Positions 35,802-44,421 of a stretch of 64,000 bases of DNA are shown here, one piece after another. This stretch comes from Bryobacterales bacterium (GTDB taxonomy: Bacteria > Acidobacteriota > Terriglobia > Bryobacterales > Bryobacteraceae): the NCBI GenBank assembly GCA_020852175.1, contig JADZBH010000024.1, positions 1 through 64,000 of the forward strand. Reading direction: 5' to 3'. The notes beneath the pieces were generated by a model. It was given only the letters and a program-made list of their open reading frames with translations. It did not search any database and had not been told where the DNA came from. Each line of letters begins with the position of its first letter. Within the stretch, counting starts at the first letter, position 1. The translations under genes were made by a program, and so were the position numbers.

Positions 35802-36493
35802 TGATCGACGCGCGTTTCACACCGATCAAGTCCTGGCCTGGGAAGAAGACACCGGCGAACGAAAGACGGGCCTCGAATGTGTTCAAGGCGACCTACCAGA
35901 ACACGCTCAACTTACTCGAATACGAGATCGGCCGCATCGGCGGCACAAACATTTTGGTCGAGGCCTACCTGCGGCGCGACCAGATTCGCAACGACGGTTG
36001 GCCGTTCAGCAACGCGACACCATCGGAGCCGGGCGTGGTCGTGAGCTTTCAATCTCAATTCGGACCGCTCCGTCTGCCGTGCGACCGCTTCTCCAGCTGG
36101 ACGCACAACCTGCGCGCGATCGCGCTGCACTTGGAGAACCTTCGGCACTCAAGCCTCTACGGCGTCGGCGCCGCCGGCGAACAGTACGCCGGTTGGAAGC
36201 AGATTGCGGCTCCTGGCGTAACGGTGAGCATGACCGTGGAGGAGGCCGCGCAGTTTGTTGCTGAGAGAGCCTACGGCGTCGATCATCCGAATGTCCCTGC
36301 TGAGTCGATGAGGGCTACTGCAGACGGGATCACGGGCGATGCCATGCGCTATCGGAAGGCCTACCGGGAAGCGGCCACGAAGCTGCATCCGGATGTGAAC
36401 AGCAACAAGGAACTGTGGCACACCCTCCAGGATGCTAAGGCGATCCTGGACAGGCATCACGGACATTCAAAGACGCAGGAGGCGCTCGGCTGA
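35801..36493 (+). CDS. Phage protein with C-terminal J-domain
   Basis: 230 residues. Residues 1-160 are an unrecognised domain. The end (about 190-225) has the J-domain core YRKAYREAATKLHPDVNSN...LQDAKAIL with an intact HPD, the tripeptide that stimulates the ATPase of DnaK-type chaperones; helix I is weak. It may recruit the host Hsp70 for phage assembly or replication. It is embedded in the early operon between small unknown genes. Confidence 0.65.
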   Translation: MIDARFTPIKSWPGKKTPANERRASNVFKATYQNTLNLLEYEIGRIGGTNILVEAYLRRDQIRNDGWPFSNATPSEPGVVVSFQSQFGPLRLPCDRFSSWTHNLRAIALHLENLRHSSLYGVGAAGEQYAGWKQIAAPGVTVSMTVEEAAQFVAERAYGVDHPNVPAESMRATADGITGDAMRYRKAYREAATKLHPDVNSNKELWHTLQDAKAILDRHHGHSKTQEALG

Positions 36494-36509
36494 TTGCCGG
36501 GACGAGAGT

Positions 36510-36965
36510 ATGCCGATCCGTCCTGAACTCCGGCACCTCTACCGCGGCCCTGAGTACGAAGCTCGCCGCGCGCGCATCCTGGAACGCGACGGCCACAGGT
36601 GCAAACACTGCGGCGTTCCGAACTGCAAGCGCAACGTGCAACGGTGGCTCCACTACTGGCGGCTCTCGCGCCGTGACGATTGGCACGGCTACGTCGGCAA
36701 GCGCCTGATGCCCAAACGCACGTTCCCGCCGAAGGTCACCACGACGGCTATTCGTGTGGTGAAGCGCATCGTGCTCACGATGGCGCACCTCAATCACGAT
36801 CCCTTCGACAACGACGATGCGAACCTCGCGATGCTCTGCCAGTGGTGTCACCTGTGGCACGACCGCGAGCAACATGCGCAGTCGGCGCACAATACTCGCG
36901 CAACTCGGAAAGACCAGGCAAGGCCGCTGCTGGCGGCCGTTGCGAGAACGGAGAGTGCAGCATGA
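36510..36965 (+). CDS. HNH endonuclease-like protein
   Basis: 151 residues from the ATG at 36510. CKHCGVPNC and CQWCH provide zinc ligands around an HNH core: VLTMAHLNHDP...NLAMLCQWCHLWHD. The catalytic His (AHLNHD), Asn and His are in place. Free-standing HNH enzymes in phages either nick DNA during packaging or act as homing nucleases. It precedes the terminase genes by about 1.2 kb. ATGA overlap with the next gene. Confidence 0.75.
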   Translation: MPIRPELRHLYRGPEYEARRARILERDGHRCKHCGVPNCKRNVQRWLHYWRLSRRDDWHGYVGKRLMPKRTFPPKVTTTAIRVVKRIVLTMAHLNHDPFDNDDANLAMLCQWCHLWHDREQHAQSAHNTRATRKDQARPLLAAVARTESAA

Positions 36966-37204
36966 AGGCGAAGCTAATCGAGAAGCCGACGAGTGCCAAG
37001 CCACACTTCAAAGTGACGATTGCCGTGGAGATCCCTGACGGACCCCTCGCGGAATCGCAAACGCGGAAGCTCTGCGAAGGCGTGGGCCTGCTGCTGGGGA
37101 AATTTCTCAGCGATGAGGAAAAAGTGGAACTGGCCAAGAAGCTCGGCATCCAGCTCTCTCAACTGAAGAAGCGTGAACCGGCCGGAAGGAGGGCCACCGC
37201 ATGA
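36962..37204 (+). CDS. Small phage protein
   Basis: 80 residues (MKAKLIEKP...). A beta segment HFKVTIAVEIPDG, then helices ending in a basic tail KKREPAGRR. It overlaps both neighbours by 4 bp. No recognised function. Confidence 0.5.
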   Translation: MKAKLIEKPTSAKPHFKVTIAVEIPDGPLAESQTRKLCEGVGLLLGKFLSDEEKVELAKKLGIQLSQLKKREPAGRRATA

Positions 37205-37473
37205 CGGCGCTGCAGGAGGCCGCACTGCGCGCCTCGTTCGAAACGGCGCTCGCGGCACTGCGCGTCGATGGGTACGGGAGTGCTTCCGCGTTGATCGCAT
37301 TCGACCCAGCCGGGAAGTTCGTAGGCATGGTTGCGATCTTCACCTCCGAGCGTATGGCGCAGTTCGTGACAGACCAGTTATCGGCAATGCCGGGTGTCGG
37401 GCACAAAGAAGTGGATCCGCCGCCGATGACAGCGCCGAGGCCGATGACGTTCAAGCGCGGAGGCGAAGCGTAG
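37201..37473 (+). CDS. Small phage protein
   Basis: 90 residues; an alpha/beta fold-like N-terminus (SALIAFDPAGKFVGMVAIFTS) and a proline-rich end. Coupled to the preceding gene by ATGA. Unrecognised. Confidence 0.5.
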   Translation: MTALQEAALRASFETALAALRVDGYGSASALIAFDPAGKFVGMVAIFTSERMAQFVTDQLSAMPGVGHKEVDPPPMTAPRPMTFKRGGEA

Positions 37474-37475
37474 CG

Positions 37476-37706
37476 ATGCCGCACACGGGCTGCAAGTTCT
37501 ATGGCTGCGCGGCGGTTCCCGACATGGGCATGCTGTGGAAGCCACCGGGGCAAAGCAACCGATGCGGCCTCGTTGTCCTCAGCCACGCGCCATGCATGCT
37601 GGAACGACAGGGGCGCGCGCCCAACCTCGAGAACTGCCCGGTGAAGATCGCGATGGCTCCAGCGATGTTCGACGAGCTGAATACCTACCAGCGGATCGAG
37701 GGTTGA
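37476..37706 (+). CDS. Small cysteine-containing phage protein
   Basis: 76 residues with five cysteines (CKFYGC, RCGLV, PCML, NCPV), possibly zinc-binding. It begins 2 bp after the preceding stop. Unrecognised. Confidence 0.45.
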   Translation: MPHTGCKFYGCAAVPDMGMLWKPPGQSNRCGLVVLSHAPCMLERQGRAPNLENCPVKIAMAPAMFDELNTYQRIEG

Positions 37707-37708
37707 CG

Positions 37709-37858
37709 ATGCTGGCCATCTTGATCGTGGCGGTAGCGATTCTGTGGGGTGGCTGGATGCTCATTCGCGTCATGCTGATGGTGCGGGAGAACCGACAGCG
37801 TGCCAACGAACGCGAGTACTTCATGCGAACCTTTGGAAAAGAGCGCGACGCGCTCTAG
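37709..37858 (+). CDS. Small single-pass membrane phage protein
   Basis: 49 residues: one transmembrane helix (LAILIVAVAILWGGWMLIRVM) then a charged tail. It starts 2 bp after the previous gene. Size and topology would fit an accessory lysis or superinfection protein, but this is a guess. Confidence 0.5.
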   Translation: MLAILIVAVAILWGGWMLIRVMLMVRENRQRANEREYFMRTFGKERDAL

Positions 37859-37909
37859 GCCGACGTTCCCGCGACGGGCAACTGTCGGATGTCGTCGGGG
37901 ATAGACGCC

Positions 37910-38065
37910 TTACTTCTTCGCGCGCTTGCGTCCCGTGGCTCCGCCTTTGGACGTCGCGCCTGCGGCCATCGTCTTGGCTGGAGCGGCACTCTTTCCACTG
38001 CTGGACGTCGCGGCTGTGCTGCGCGCGGCGGGTTTCTTGGTGCTCTTCTTTGGTGTTGAAGCCAT
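37910..38065 (-). CDS. Lys/Ala-rich histone-tail-like microprotein
   Basis: 51 residues, on the opposite strand to the phage operon. Composition is Lys, Ala, Ser, Thr, Gly only apart from a few residues (opening MASTPKKSTKKPAARSTAAT, ending GRKRAKK). This resembles bacterial histone-H1-like tails (AlgP, HupB extensions, Hc1), suggesting disordered DNA or RNA binding. No strong ribosome site is seen, but the frame is clean and fills the gap between two rightward genes. It may compact DNA or affect host transcription. Confidence 0.5.
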   Translation of the reverse strand: MASTPKKSTKKPAARSTAATSSSGKSAAPAKTMAAGATSKGGATGRKRAKK

Positions 38066-38118
38066 GACGGCAGGTTAGCCGATGCTCAAACAAAACTCCA
38101 GACTTTTGTACAGCCAAA

Positions 38119-38133
38119 GCCGATCAGATCGGC
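38119..38133. promoter_or_regulatory. Palindrome upstream of the packaging genes
   Basis: GCCGATC-A-GATCGGC is a perfect 7-bp inverted repeat just 3 bp before the GTG of the terminase-small-like gene and downstream of the divergent microprotein's start. It could be an operator or an RNA hairpin limiting translation of the GTG-start gene. Confidence 0.4.
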
Positions 38134-38136
38134 AGC

Positions 38137-38631
38137 GTGGGAAAGGAAAGCAAGAAGAGGCCGGCCACAAAAAAGCGCGTCTCCATGCGCCGCATGGCTG
38201 TCGCTGAGGGAATCGTTGGCGGTAAGTCAGCCTCGACTATCGCCGAAAACACTGGCGTCGATCGACGTACGGTGTTCCGCGATCTTCAATCGAACGAGCT
38301 GAAGCTCCTGCTCGACCGTATGCTCGATGCGAAGCGCGAGCGCATGACGCGCCTGCTCGATCTCTCCCTGGATGCGATCGAAGAAGCCCTTCACGCGACC
38401 CGCAAGGTAGCGGTCGCGCAGGGCAAGGGCGTGCAGGTCCTGGTGGACGGAGGTCCAGACTGGTTCGCGCGGCTGAACGCCGTGCGGCTCTACAAGGAAC
38501 TCGCCATCGCGCGGCGTGCGATTCCCCGTGAGGAAGACAAGGGCCGAAGCCTCGTTTCCCTGGATGAGTTGGAAGGTACTCTCGCGAAGCTGAATGAGCA
38601 GCTTCGACCCACCGCAACACCACCTTCCTAG
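38137..38631 (+). CDS. Probable terminase small subunit
   Basis: 164 residues, GTG start. A basic N-terminus followed by a helix-turn-helix (VAEGIVGGKSASTIAENTGVDRRTVFRDL, residues 20-52) and a long helical C-terminus, the layout of small terminases that recognise the packaging site. It lies two genes before the large terminase. Assignment rests on this layout and position, not on a clear family match. Confidence 0.55.
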   Translation: MGKESKKRPATKKRVSMRRMAVAEGIVGGKSASTIAENTGVDRRTVFRDLQSNELKLLLDRMLDAKRERMTRLLDLSLDAIEEALHATRKVAVAQGKGVQVLVDGGPDWFARLNAVRLYKELAIARRAIPREEDKGRSLVSLDELEGTLAKLNEQLRPTATPPS

Positions 38632-38643
38632 AGGGACTGAAGT

Positions 38644-39168
38644 ATGAACCCGGACCGAGACACTTTGATAGAGCAGAATCTCCAGCTCTGCAAGATCGTG
38701 GCGGGGATCGCCACACGGAACGTGCCGAGTGGTCGGCGCCACTGCTTCGAGGACGTGGAGGCCACTTGCCGCCTGCTGTTGGTCGAGGCGGCCGAGAAAT
38801 TCGAACCCGCGCGAGGCGTACCCTTCGACCGCTTCGCCAAGAAGTACATGCTGTGGAAGGTCTACGACGAAGCCGGGTTGCGGCGCAGGGGCCTGCGCGA
38901 GTCCGATCACTTCAGCCTCGCGGTGCTCTCCAATCCGAGCTCGCCACCGAACCAGGAGACGGAGTTCGAAGCCCGCGAAACAGAGCGCCGTGTCGGCGCG
39001 GCGGTGAAGCAACTACCGAGGCGCGCCCGGGCACTGCTACGCCATCAGTTCGTCCACGGTAAGAAAAACCGCGAGATCGGGAAGGTCCTCGACATGAGTC
39101 CCGAGGGCGTGCGACAAGCGCGCAACCGGGCGATCAAAAGTCTCCGCACTTTGATCGACGCGGCGTAG
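38644..39168 (+). CDS. Sigma-70-like phage transcription factor
   Basis: 174 residues. Region-2-like helices (LLVEAAEKFEPARGVPFDRFAKKYMLWKVYDEA) and a region-4 helix-turn-helix at the end (LPRRARALLRHQFVHGKKNREIGKVLDMSPEGVRQARNRAIKSLR). It resembles a small sigma factor without regions 1 and 3. Placed between the small and large terminase genes with its own ribosome site, it probably directs host polymerase to late promoters. Confidence 0.75.
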   Translation: MNPDRDTLIEQNLQLCKIVAGIATRNVPSGRRHCFEDVEATCRLLLVEAAEKFEPARGVPFDRFAKKYMLWKVYDEAGLRRRGLRESDHFSLAVLSNPSSPPNQETEFEARETERRVGAAVKQLPRRARALLRHQFVHGKKNREIGKVLDMSPEGVRQARNRAIKSLRTLIDAA

Positions 39169-39183
39169 CGCCGATCTGTAGGA

Positions 39184-40956
39184 GTGAATCCGGAACTCTA
39201 CAGGCGGCAGATCAACAACGTCCGCCGTTCCCTCGACGACATTCCCCACTTCTGCCGGACGTCGTTGTCGGTGCGCGACAAGCGCGGCTTCGAAGTCCCT
39301 CTCGAACCTGGGCCCGCTCAGCTTCGCCTGTTCGAGCGCATCATGGCCGCGCGCGCGGCGCACAGGCCTGGGCGATTCATCTACCTGAAGGCCCGGCAAG
39401 TGTGGGTGTCCACTGCGTTCGAGGCATACATTTTCAACCGCCTCGCGTTCAACCGCGGGCAACGCGCCAAGGTCGTCGCACACCTCGACGAAGCCGCCGA
39501 GAACATTTACGGTTACTTCAAGCAGTTCTATGACGGCTACCGGCCAGTCGGCGGTTTGCTTGGGCTGCCGGCGACGACACAGAACACGCTCGACGGCATC
39601 ACCTTCGCAAACGAATCCTCGATTGGGATTAGCACCGCGAACACGGTCACCACCGGCCGGTCGTTCTCGCTTCGCTACCTGCACCTCTCCGAGTACGCGT
39701 TCTGGCTGCGCGCCAAGATCCTCATGGACGGACTCATGCAGTCCGTCCCCGACGACCCCGATACATGCGTACTCATCGAATCGACGGCCAACGGAGCAAG
39801 CGGCGACTTCTACGAGCGATGGCAGGAGGCCGTAGACCCGGCGCAGGCCTCCGTGTGGGAGCCGATCTTCTTCGCCTGGTGGGAACATCCCGAGTACCGG
39901 CGCGCAATCGCAGGCGACGTGCGCTACTTCGAGGATTCGCTCGATCAGGAAGAGCGCACGCTCATGACGCAACACGCGGTCACGCTCCCACAGCTCGCCT
40001 GGCGCCGCTGGAAAATCAAAGAGGGCTGCGGTGGTTCGGTAAAGAGCTTCCATCAAGAATTCCCGTCGACGCCGCTCGAAGCCTTCCTCAGCTCCGGACG
40101 GCCGCGCTTCGACGTGATCAGCCTCGGCCGCATGCCGAGCGCGGAAGCGCCCTTCCGTGGCGACCTCGAAGAAATTCGGACAGCCGTCGGCGCCAAGATC
40201 GTACGCAAGCCGCACGAGCAGGGCTTTCTGCATATCTGGAAGAACCCCCAACCCAGTCGCCGTTATGTGCTCGGCGTCGACCTCTGCGAAGGAATCGACG
40301 CTAGCGCGATCGCAGGCAAAGCGATTCCGGGGCGCGAGAATCCAGACTTCAGCGTGGCGCAACTCTTCGACATTGACTCTGGCGAGCAGGTAGCCATGCT
40401 GCGCGGGCGGATCGAACCGGGGCCGTTCGCTGAAATGGTCAACCTGCTTGGACGCTGGTACTACTATCCGTATCTGGTGCCAGAAGCCAACGGGCCGGGG
40501 CTCGCGTTTCTGACGGTGATCCTGCGCCTCGACTATCCGCTTGGGCGCATCTATCACCGGGAGCCGGAAGTCGATGAGCAGTTCACTGCGGAGGCCGACA
40601 CCGCGCTCGACAAGCTCGGCTTTCGCACATCCACCCGCACGCGGCCGCAACTCGTCTCCGCGCTCGACAACGCGATCCGCGATCAGTCCATCTTCATCCA
40701 CGATCCCGTGACGCTAGCCGAGTGCCACGCCTTCATCGTGAAGCCGAGCGGGAAGGCTGAAGCAGCGGACGGTTGCCACGACGACACCGTCATCGCGACG
40801 GCGCTGGTTGTCGTCGGCATCCAAAACGCACCGCCCGACCGAAGGCTCTCGAAAGTTCCGCGCGAGCTGGCCGGCCACAGTAAACCTGCGAGGCAGGTGA
40901 CACGTTACGGCGGCACTTCCCGATCAACGTCGCGAGGAGTGCTCTACCGCCAATGA
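39184..40956 (+). CDS. Phage terminase large subunit
   Basis: 590 residues, GTG start. The N-terminal ATPase has the variant P-loop KARQVWVSTAFEA (near 72) and an LHLSEYAFW Walker B-like block (near 175); the C-terminal RNase-H-type nuclease carries Asp in VLGVDLCEG (near 365), VPEANGPG, and DD in CHDDTVIATAL. It pumps DNA into the prohead and cuts it. In relatives the P-loop is KARQ-x-G-x-ST; here Gly is Trp. The stop overlaps the following gene by ATGA. Confidence 0.88.
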   Translation: MNPELYRRQINNVRRSLDDIPHFCRTSLSVRDKRGFEVPLEPGPAQLRLFERIMAARAAHRPGRFIYLKARQVWVSTAFEAYIFNRLAFNRGQRAKVVAHLDEAAENIYGYFKQFYDGYRPVGGLLGLPATTQNTLDGITFANESSIGISTANTVTTGRSFSLRYLHLSEYAFWLRAKILMDGLMQSVPDDPDTCVLIESTANGASGDFYERWQEAVDPAQASVWEPIFFAWWEHPEYRRAIAGDVRYFEDSLDQEERTLMTQHAVTLPQLAWRRWKIKEGCGGSVKSFHQEFPSTPLEAFLSSGRPRFDVISLGRMPSAEAPFRGDLEEIRTAVGAKIVRKPHEQGFLHIWKNPQPSRRYVLGVDLCEGIDASAIAGKAIPGRENPDFSVAQLFDIDSGEQVAMLRGRIEPGPFAEMVNLLGRWYYYPYLVPEANGPGLAFLTVILRLDYPLGRIYHREPEVDEQFTAEADTALDKLGFRTSTRTRPQLVSALDNAIRDQSIFIHDPVTLAECHAFIVKPSGKAEAADGCHDDTVIATALVVVGIQNAPPDRRLSKVPRELAGHSKPARQVTRYGGTSRSTSRGVLYRQ

Positions 40957-41525
40957 AGTCACACGGTCCTCTGCTGGCAGACGCCAGTCTCACCGGCACC
41001 ATCCTGGCCCTCTGCCTGCCATCCTGCACAAGCTGCCACGGCATCGGCCGCTATCTCTCGCGCGGACGGTCGAACACCTGCCGCTGCGTCTATCGAAAGG
41101 TCTTCGATCTGGTGATGACGCAGGTCCACAATCGCACGGGATACGCGCACGATTTCAAAAAACAAACGTTCAAGCAGTCCGAGTGGCTTGCCGATGTGCA
41201 GCTCCTCGCGATGCGTGCGCTGGACGGCCACGAACTCAGTAAGACGATCTATCGCCTCGGCTGCGTCGAGGATCGCGACTACAAAGTGGTCAGCGCCAAG
41301 GTGGGCCTCTCGCGCGGAAACTACTTCCACGCCGTCTACCGCATGAAGGAGGTCGTCGGCCGCGCCTGGCTGGAGACGAAGCCTCACGCGGTTTATCCCA
41401 CCGATCAGTACTTCTCTCTCGAACTCCCCGACGCCCAGCACAAGCGCACCAAACATCGCAGGATCGATTCGCCGTTCGTGCCTACCCAGCAGCCCGCCGC
41501 CATGGTCCGCGCGGCGGCTGCTTGA
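40953..41525 (+). CDS. Zinc-finger-like phage protein
   Basis: 190 residues. CTSCHGIG...CRC near residues 26-45 suggests a zinc-binding N-terminus; the rest is helical with LSKTIYRLGCVEDRDYKVVSAKVGLSRGNYFHAVYRMKEVVGRAW, which may form a DNA-binding helix-turn-helix. Coupled to terminase by a 4-bp overlap. Function unknown, perhaps packaging or transcription. Confidence 0.55.
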   Translation: MKSHGPLLADASLTGTILALCLPSCTSCHGIGRYLSRGRSNTCRCVYRKVFDLVMTQVHNRTGYAHDFKKQTFKQSEWLADVQLLAMRALDGHELSKTIYRLGCVEDRDYKVVSAKVGLSRGNYFHAVYRMKEVVGRAWLETKPHAVYPTDQYFSLELPDAQHKRTKHRRIDSPFVPTQQPAAMVRAAAA

Positions 41526-41651
41526 TTTCCCGGCCCCTCGTGCCGATCAGTGGGCGGCGTTGACGGAACACACCGACGCGGCGCGCTTCTTTCCATCCAT
41601 TCCATGCGGAGCGCGCCGCGGCCGGTGGTGTCGAGACGACGCCGCACGACA

Positions 41652-42089
41652 ATGCCCAAATCCAAGCCCGTTGTATGCACGAATGAACTGGCCGACCTCG
41701 TTGACCAGCTCGGCGACCTGGCCGAGGACCTTCGCACCTATGCCGCACTCAACACGCGCGCCGAGAAGCTGAAGGCGCAGATCAAAGAGCGTTTCGGCAA
41801 ACTTCGTCCCGCCGAGGGCACAACCATCACCGGGAAACGCTTCCAGGCCGTGCTTTCGCCCATGGGCGAGCGTGACGAGCTGGACCTCGAAGGCGCCCAC
41901 GCGATCCTCGGCGCCGCCATTTGGCCGATGATGACGCCCCACACCTCGAAAGTCGTCGCGGCCTTGAAGCCCGGCCAGGCGCGCGAACTCACCACGCGCA
42001 AACTCACCGGCCCCCGCAGCGTAACCGTCACGGCCCTGCCCAAGGCACGCGTGCGCAAAGCCACCACAGGAGCACTATGCCCAGCTTGA
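41652..42089 (+). CDS. Phage protein, unknown
   Basis: 145 residues from the ATG at 41652, chosen because the upstream extension (from 41550) is non-conserved in character. Helical coiled segment (LADLVDQLGDLAEDLRTYAALNTRAEKLKAQIKERFG) then a beta/basic end. It resembles short phage proteins related to single-strand annealing or nuclease inhibition only in general form, so no name is given. Confidence 0.55.
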   Translation: MPKSKPVVCTNELADLVDQLGDLAEDLRTYAALNTRAEKLKAQIKERFGKLRPAEGTTITGKRFQAVLSPMGERDELDLEGAHAILGAAIWPMMTPHTSKVVAALKPGQARELTTRKLTGPRSVTVTALPKARVRKATTGALCPA

Positions 42090-42247
42090 AAATGCCCAAG
42101 AAGCGTACGACTCTCAGCCTCGCCGGCATCGCCCTTTTGATCGCGGCCGTCTTCGCACCAATCAACTACCGCGAGGTACTTTCCACGGCCGGCCAAATCG
42201 TTCTGGAAGAGGCCAACGGCACTACCTACCCCGACGCGGAGAAGTAA
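42077..42247 (+). CDS. Small phage membrane protein
   Basis: 56 residues with one hydrophobic segment (LAGIALLIAAVFAPI). ATG with CAGGAG upstream; overlaps the preceding gene by 13 bp and shares TAATG with the portal gene. Unrecognised. Confidence 0.5.
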   Translation: MPSLKMPKKRTTLSLAGIALLIAAVFAPINYREVLSTAGQIVLEEANGTTYPDAEK

Positions 42248-44409
42248 TGGCCAACCCGCGCCGCGCGTTCGCCCCTCAAATCGAACTGCCTTCGCACGAA
42301 CTGACCCGTCTGATCCAACGGATCGAGACGGACTATAACGGCGCGCTGGCCGACCATGAGGCTCGAATGCGGCGGTTTGTCCGCTACTACTCGCGCTGGC
42401 GCGATCTCGATGATCCCCGCTCGATCGAGGATTCGAAGCGCTCGAAATACCGCGTGCCGCTGATGCAGTGGCAGGTGTATGCGAAGTGGGCGAAAGAAGT
42501 CGATTCGCTGTTCGGCGAGGACGCCGAGATCATCGCCGAAGCCGTTGGACCATCTGACTTCCGCACCACTCACAAGGTCGCGAAGTTCATGAACTGGCGC
42601 TGCTTCAATTCGATGAAGCTCGTGCGCAAGGCCGCCTTGTTCTCTTTCCGCAAGATCCTCTTCGGGAGGAGCCACGCCTACGCCCCATGGGAGACGCGCA
42701 CATTCCAAGTGCCCATGGATGACGGCTCGATGCAGGAGATGGTGGACTACGACGGGCCCGGTTTCGATCCGCGCTGGCCCGACGACTTGATGGTCCCCGC
42801 CGAGGATGCGGCCAGCATTCAGGAGTTCTCGTTCGTCCTCGACAAGGCTCGCTTCACGCCCGATCAACTCCTACGCGGGCAGGATGCGGGACGGTTCCAG
42901 AAGATCGACGAGCTGATGGACTTGATCGTCGGCTACGCGGAGAACAACCGCGCTCGCGACGACGAGAGCGAACCCTTGCGCATGGTGTCCGACGAAGCCG
43001 AGGGCGTCACGCGCGACTCCGCTCTTTCGAGTGCCGGCGCACTGCGCTGCTGGTCCTGGTATGGCCGCTGGCGCCGCCTCAAGACGGGCCGCTCGACGCG
43101 CGTCGACAACCTCAAAGGCCGCGATAAATACGAGAGCGACGTCCTGGTGAAATACCTCCCCGACCTTCACCAAATCGTGGGCGTTCAGGACCTCTCGGAA
43201 ATGTACCCGACGACACCACGGCGACGGCCATTTGTCGAGGCTGCACTCACGCAGGACGGGAGCTATTGGGGGCCATCGTTCGGCGAGATGCTCGAAAAGA
43301 TCGAGGTCGAGATGAGCCGCGCGCACCAGCAGGGTGCCGATGCCGGCGCATTCACAGTTGGGCCTTTGATCTTCTATCGCCCCGATAGCGGCTTCGATCC
43401 CGACACATTCGAGTACGAGCCGCATGCCTGCGTCGCGGTGGATAACCCACAGGGCATTCAAGTCGTCCAGTTGAAGGCCGACCTGACCTATCCCATCACC
43501 GCGCAGCAGGGACTTGGTGCCGACGCGGAGCGCGTCACCGGCCAGAACGATGAAACCCTCGGCCGCCAGAGCGACCGGCCGAACGCGCCGCGAACCGCGC
43601 GCCAGTTCGTCGGCCTCATCGAGCAGGGCAATGTCCGAGCGTCGATTGACGTGAAGATGTTCCGCGAGGACTGGCGCGAGGCACTCGATCACTTCTGGGG
43701 GCTGGAGACGATGTACGGCAACCCGAACCAGTTCTTTCGGGTCACTGAGCAGGATGCCCGCGGGTTGTTCGAAGTTTCGCAGGGCGGGGCCAAGCTCACG
43801 CATCAGGAGCGGCAGGGGAAGTACGATTTCTCCCTCAAGCTGGCGACCTCGGCGCAATCCCGCGAAGCCGACAAGGAGCGGAAGATCGCGCTCTACCAGG
43901 TCGATATAGCGAATCCGCTGGTCGTCAACAACCAGCGTGCGCTGTGGAAAGTGACCAACTCTGTCCACGAGGCGATGGGCGATCCCAATTTCAAAGAGCT
44001 CGTACCCGAGCCACCGGACCCCGGCCAAGCGCGTAAGCCGAGCGACGAGTGGACTCTCATGCTCCAGGGCGAGGACGTTCTCCCGCACCCCGACGACAAC
44101 GACGACGATCACCTGACGCAGCACTTGAAGCAACTGCATGACCACAAAACCGGACCCGGCGAAGTGGATCAGGACGCCGTGGATCGCTTGGTTGTCCACA
44201 TTGGCGCAACGCACTCTCAGAAGCAGCAAAAGCTGCTCATGCGCTCGCTGATTGACGAACTCACCACGCAACTCGCAAAGAATCAGGGCACCGGCACGGG
44301 GCTCCAGGTAGGCGGCATGCCCGCATCCCTGGCGGACGTCGGCCAAACACTCAACGATCTGCAGAACCCCGGAGCGGCTCAGCCGCAGCAACCGCCGCGC
44401 GCGGCGTAA
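42247..44409 (+). CDS. Portal protein (podovirus type)
   Basis: 720 residues. Its place after the large terminase and before scaffold and capsid, and its length close to the P22 portal (about 725), support this. Features: helical N-terminus (HELTRLIQRIETDYNGALADHEARMRRFVRYYSRW), a WETR/PWET stretch, a central beta-wing, and a long Gln/His-rich C-terminal barrel region ending in QPQQPPRAA. Portals form the 12-mer DNA gate of the head. Not a confident motif match, but the context is strong. Confidence 0.75.
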   Translation: MANPRRAFAPQIELPSHELTRLIQRIETDYNGALADHEARMRRFVRYYSRWRDLDDPRSIEDSKRSKYRVPLMQWQVYAKWAKEVDSLFGEDAEIIAEAVGPSDFRTTHKVAKFMNWRCFNSMKLVRKAALFSFRKILFGRSHAYAPWETRTFQVPMDDGSMQEMVDYDGPGFDPRWPDDLMVPAEDAASIQEFSFVLDKARFTPDQLLRGQDAGRFQKIDELMDLIVGYAENNRARDDESEPLRMVSDEAEGVTRDSALSSAGALRCWSWYGRWRRLKTGRSTRVDNLKGRDKYESDVLVKYLPDLHQIVGVQDLSEMYPTTPRRRPFVEAALTQDGSYWGPSFGEMLEKIEVEMSRAHQQGADAGAFTVGPLIFYRPDSGFDPDTFEYEPHACVAVDNPQGIQVVQLKADLTYPITAQQGLGADAERVTGQNDETLGRQSDRPNAPRTARQFVGLIEQGNVRASIDVKMFREDWREALDHFWGLETMYGNPNQFFRVTEQDARGLFEVSQGGAKLTHQERQGKYDFSLKLATSAQSREADKERKIALYQVDIANPLVVNNQRALWKVTNSVHEAMGDPNFKELVPEPPDPGQARKPSDEWTLMLQGEDVLPHPDDNDDDHLTQHLKQLHDHKTGPGEVDQDAVDRLVVHIGATHSQKQQKLLMRSLIDELTTQLAKNQGTGTGLQVGGMPASLADVGQTLNDLQNPGAAQPQQPPRAA

Positions 44410-44421
44410 AGGAACGACCTC

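Noticed and set aside
39037-40701. A 554-codon leftward frame opposite the large terminase
   Set aside because: Mirror of the terminase codons; no start signal and no recognisable motif.
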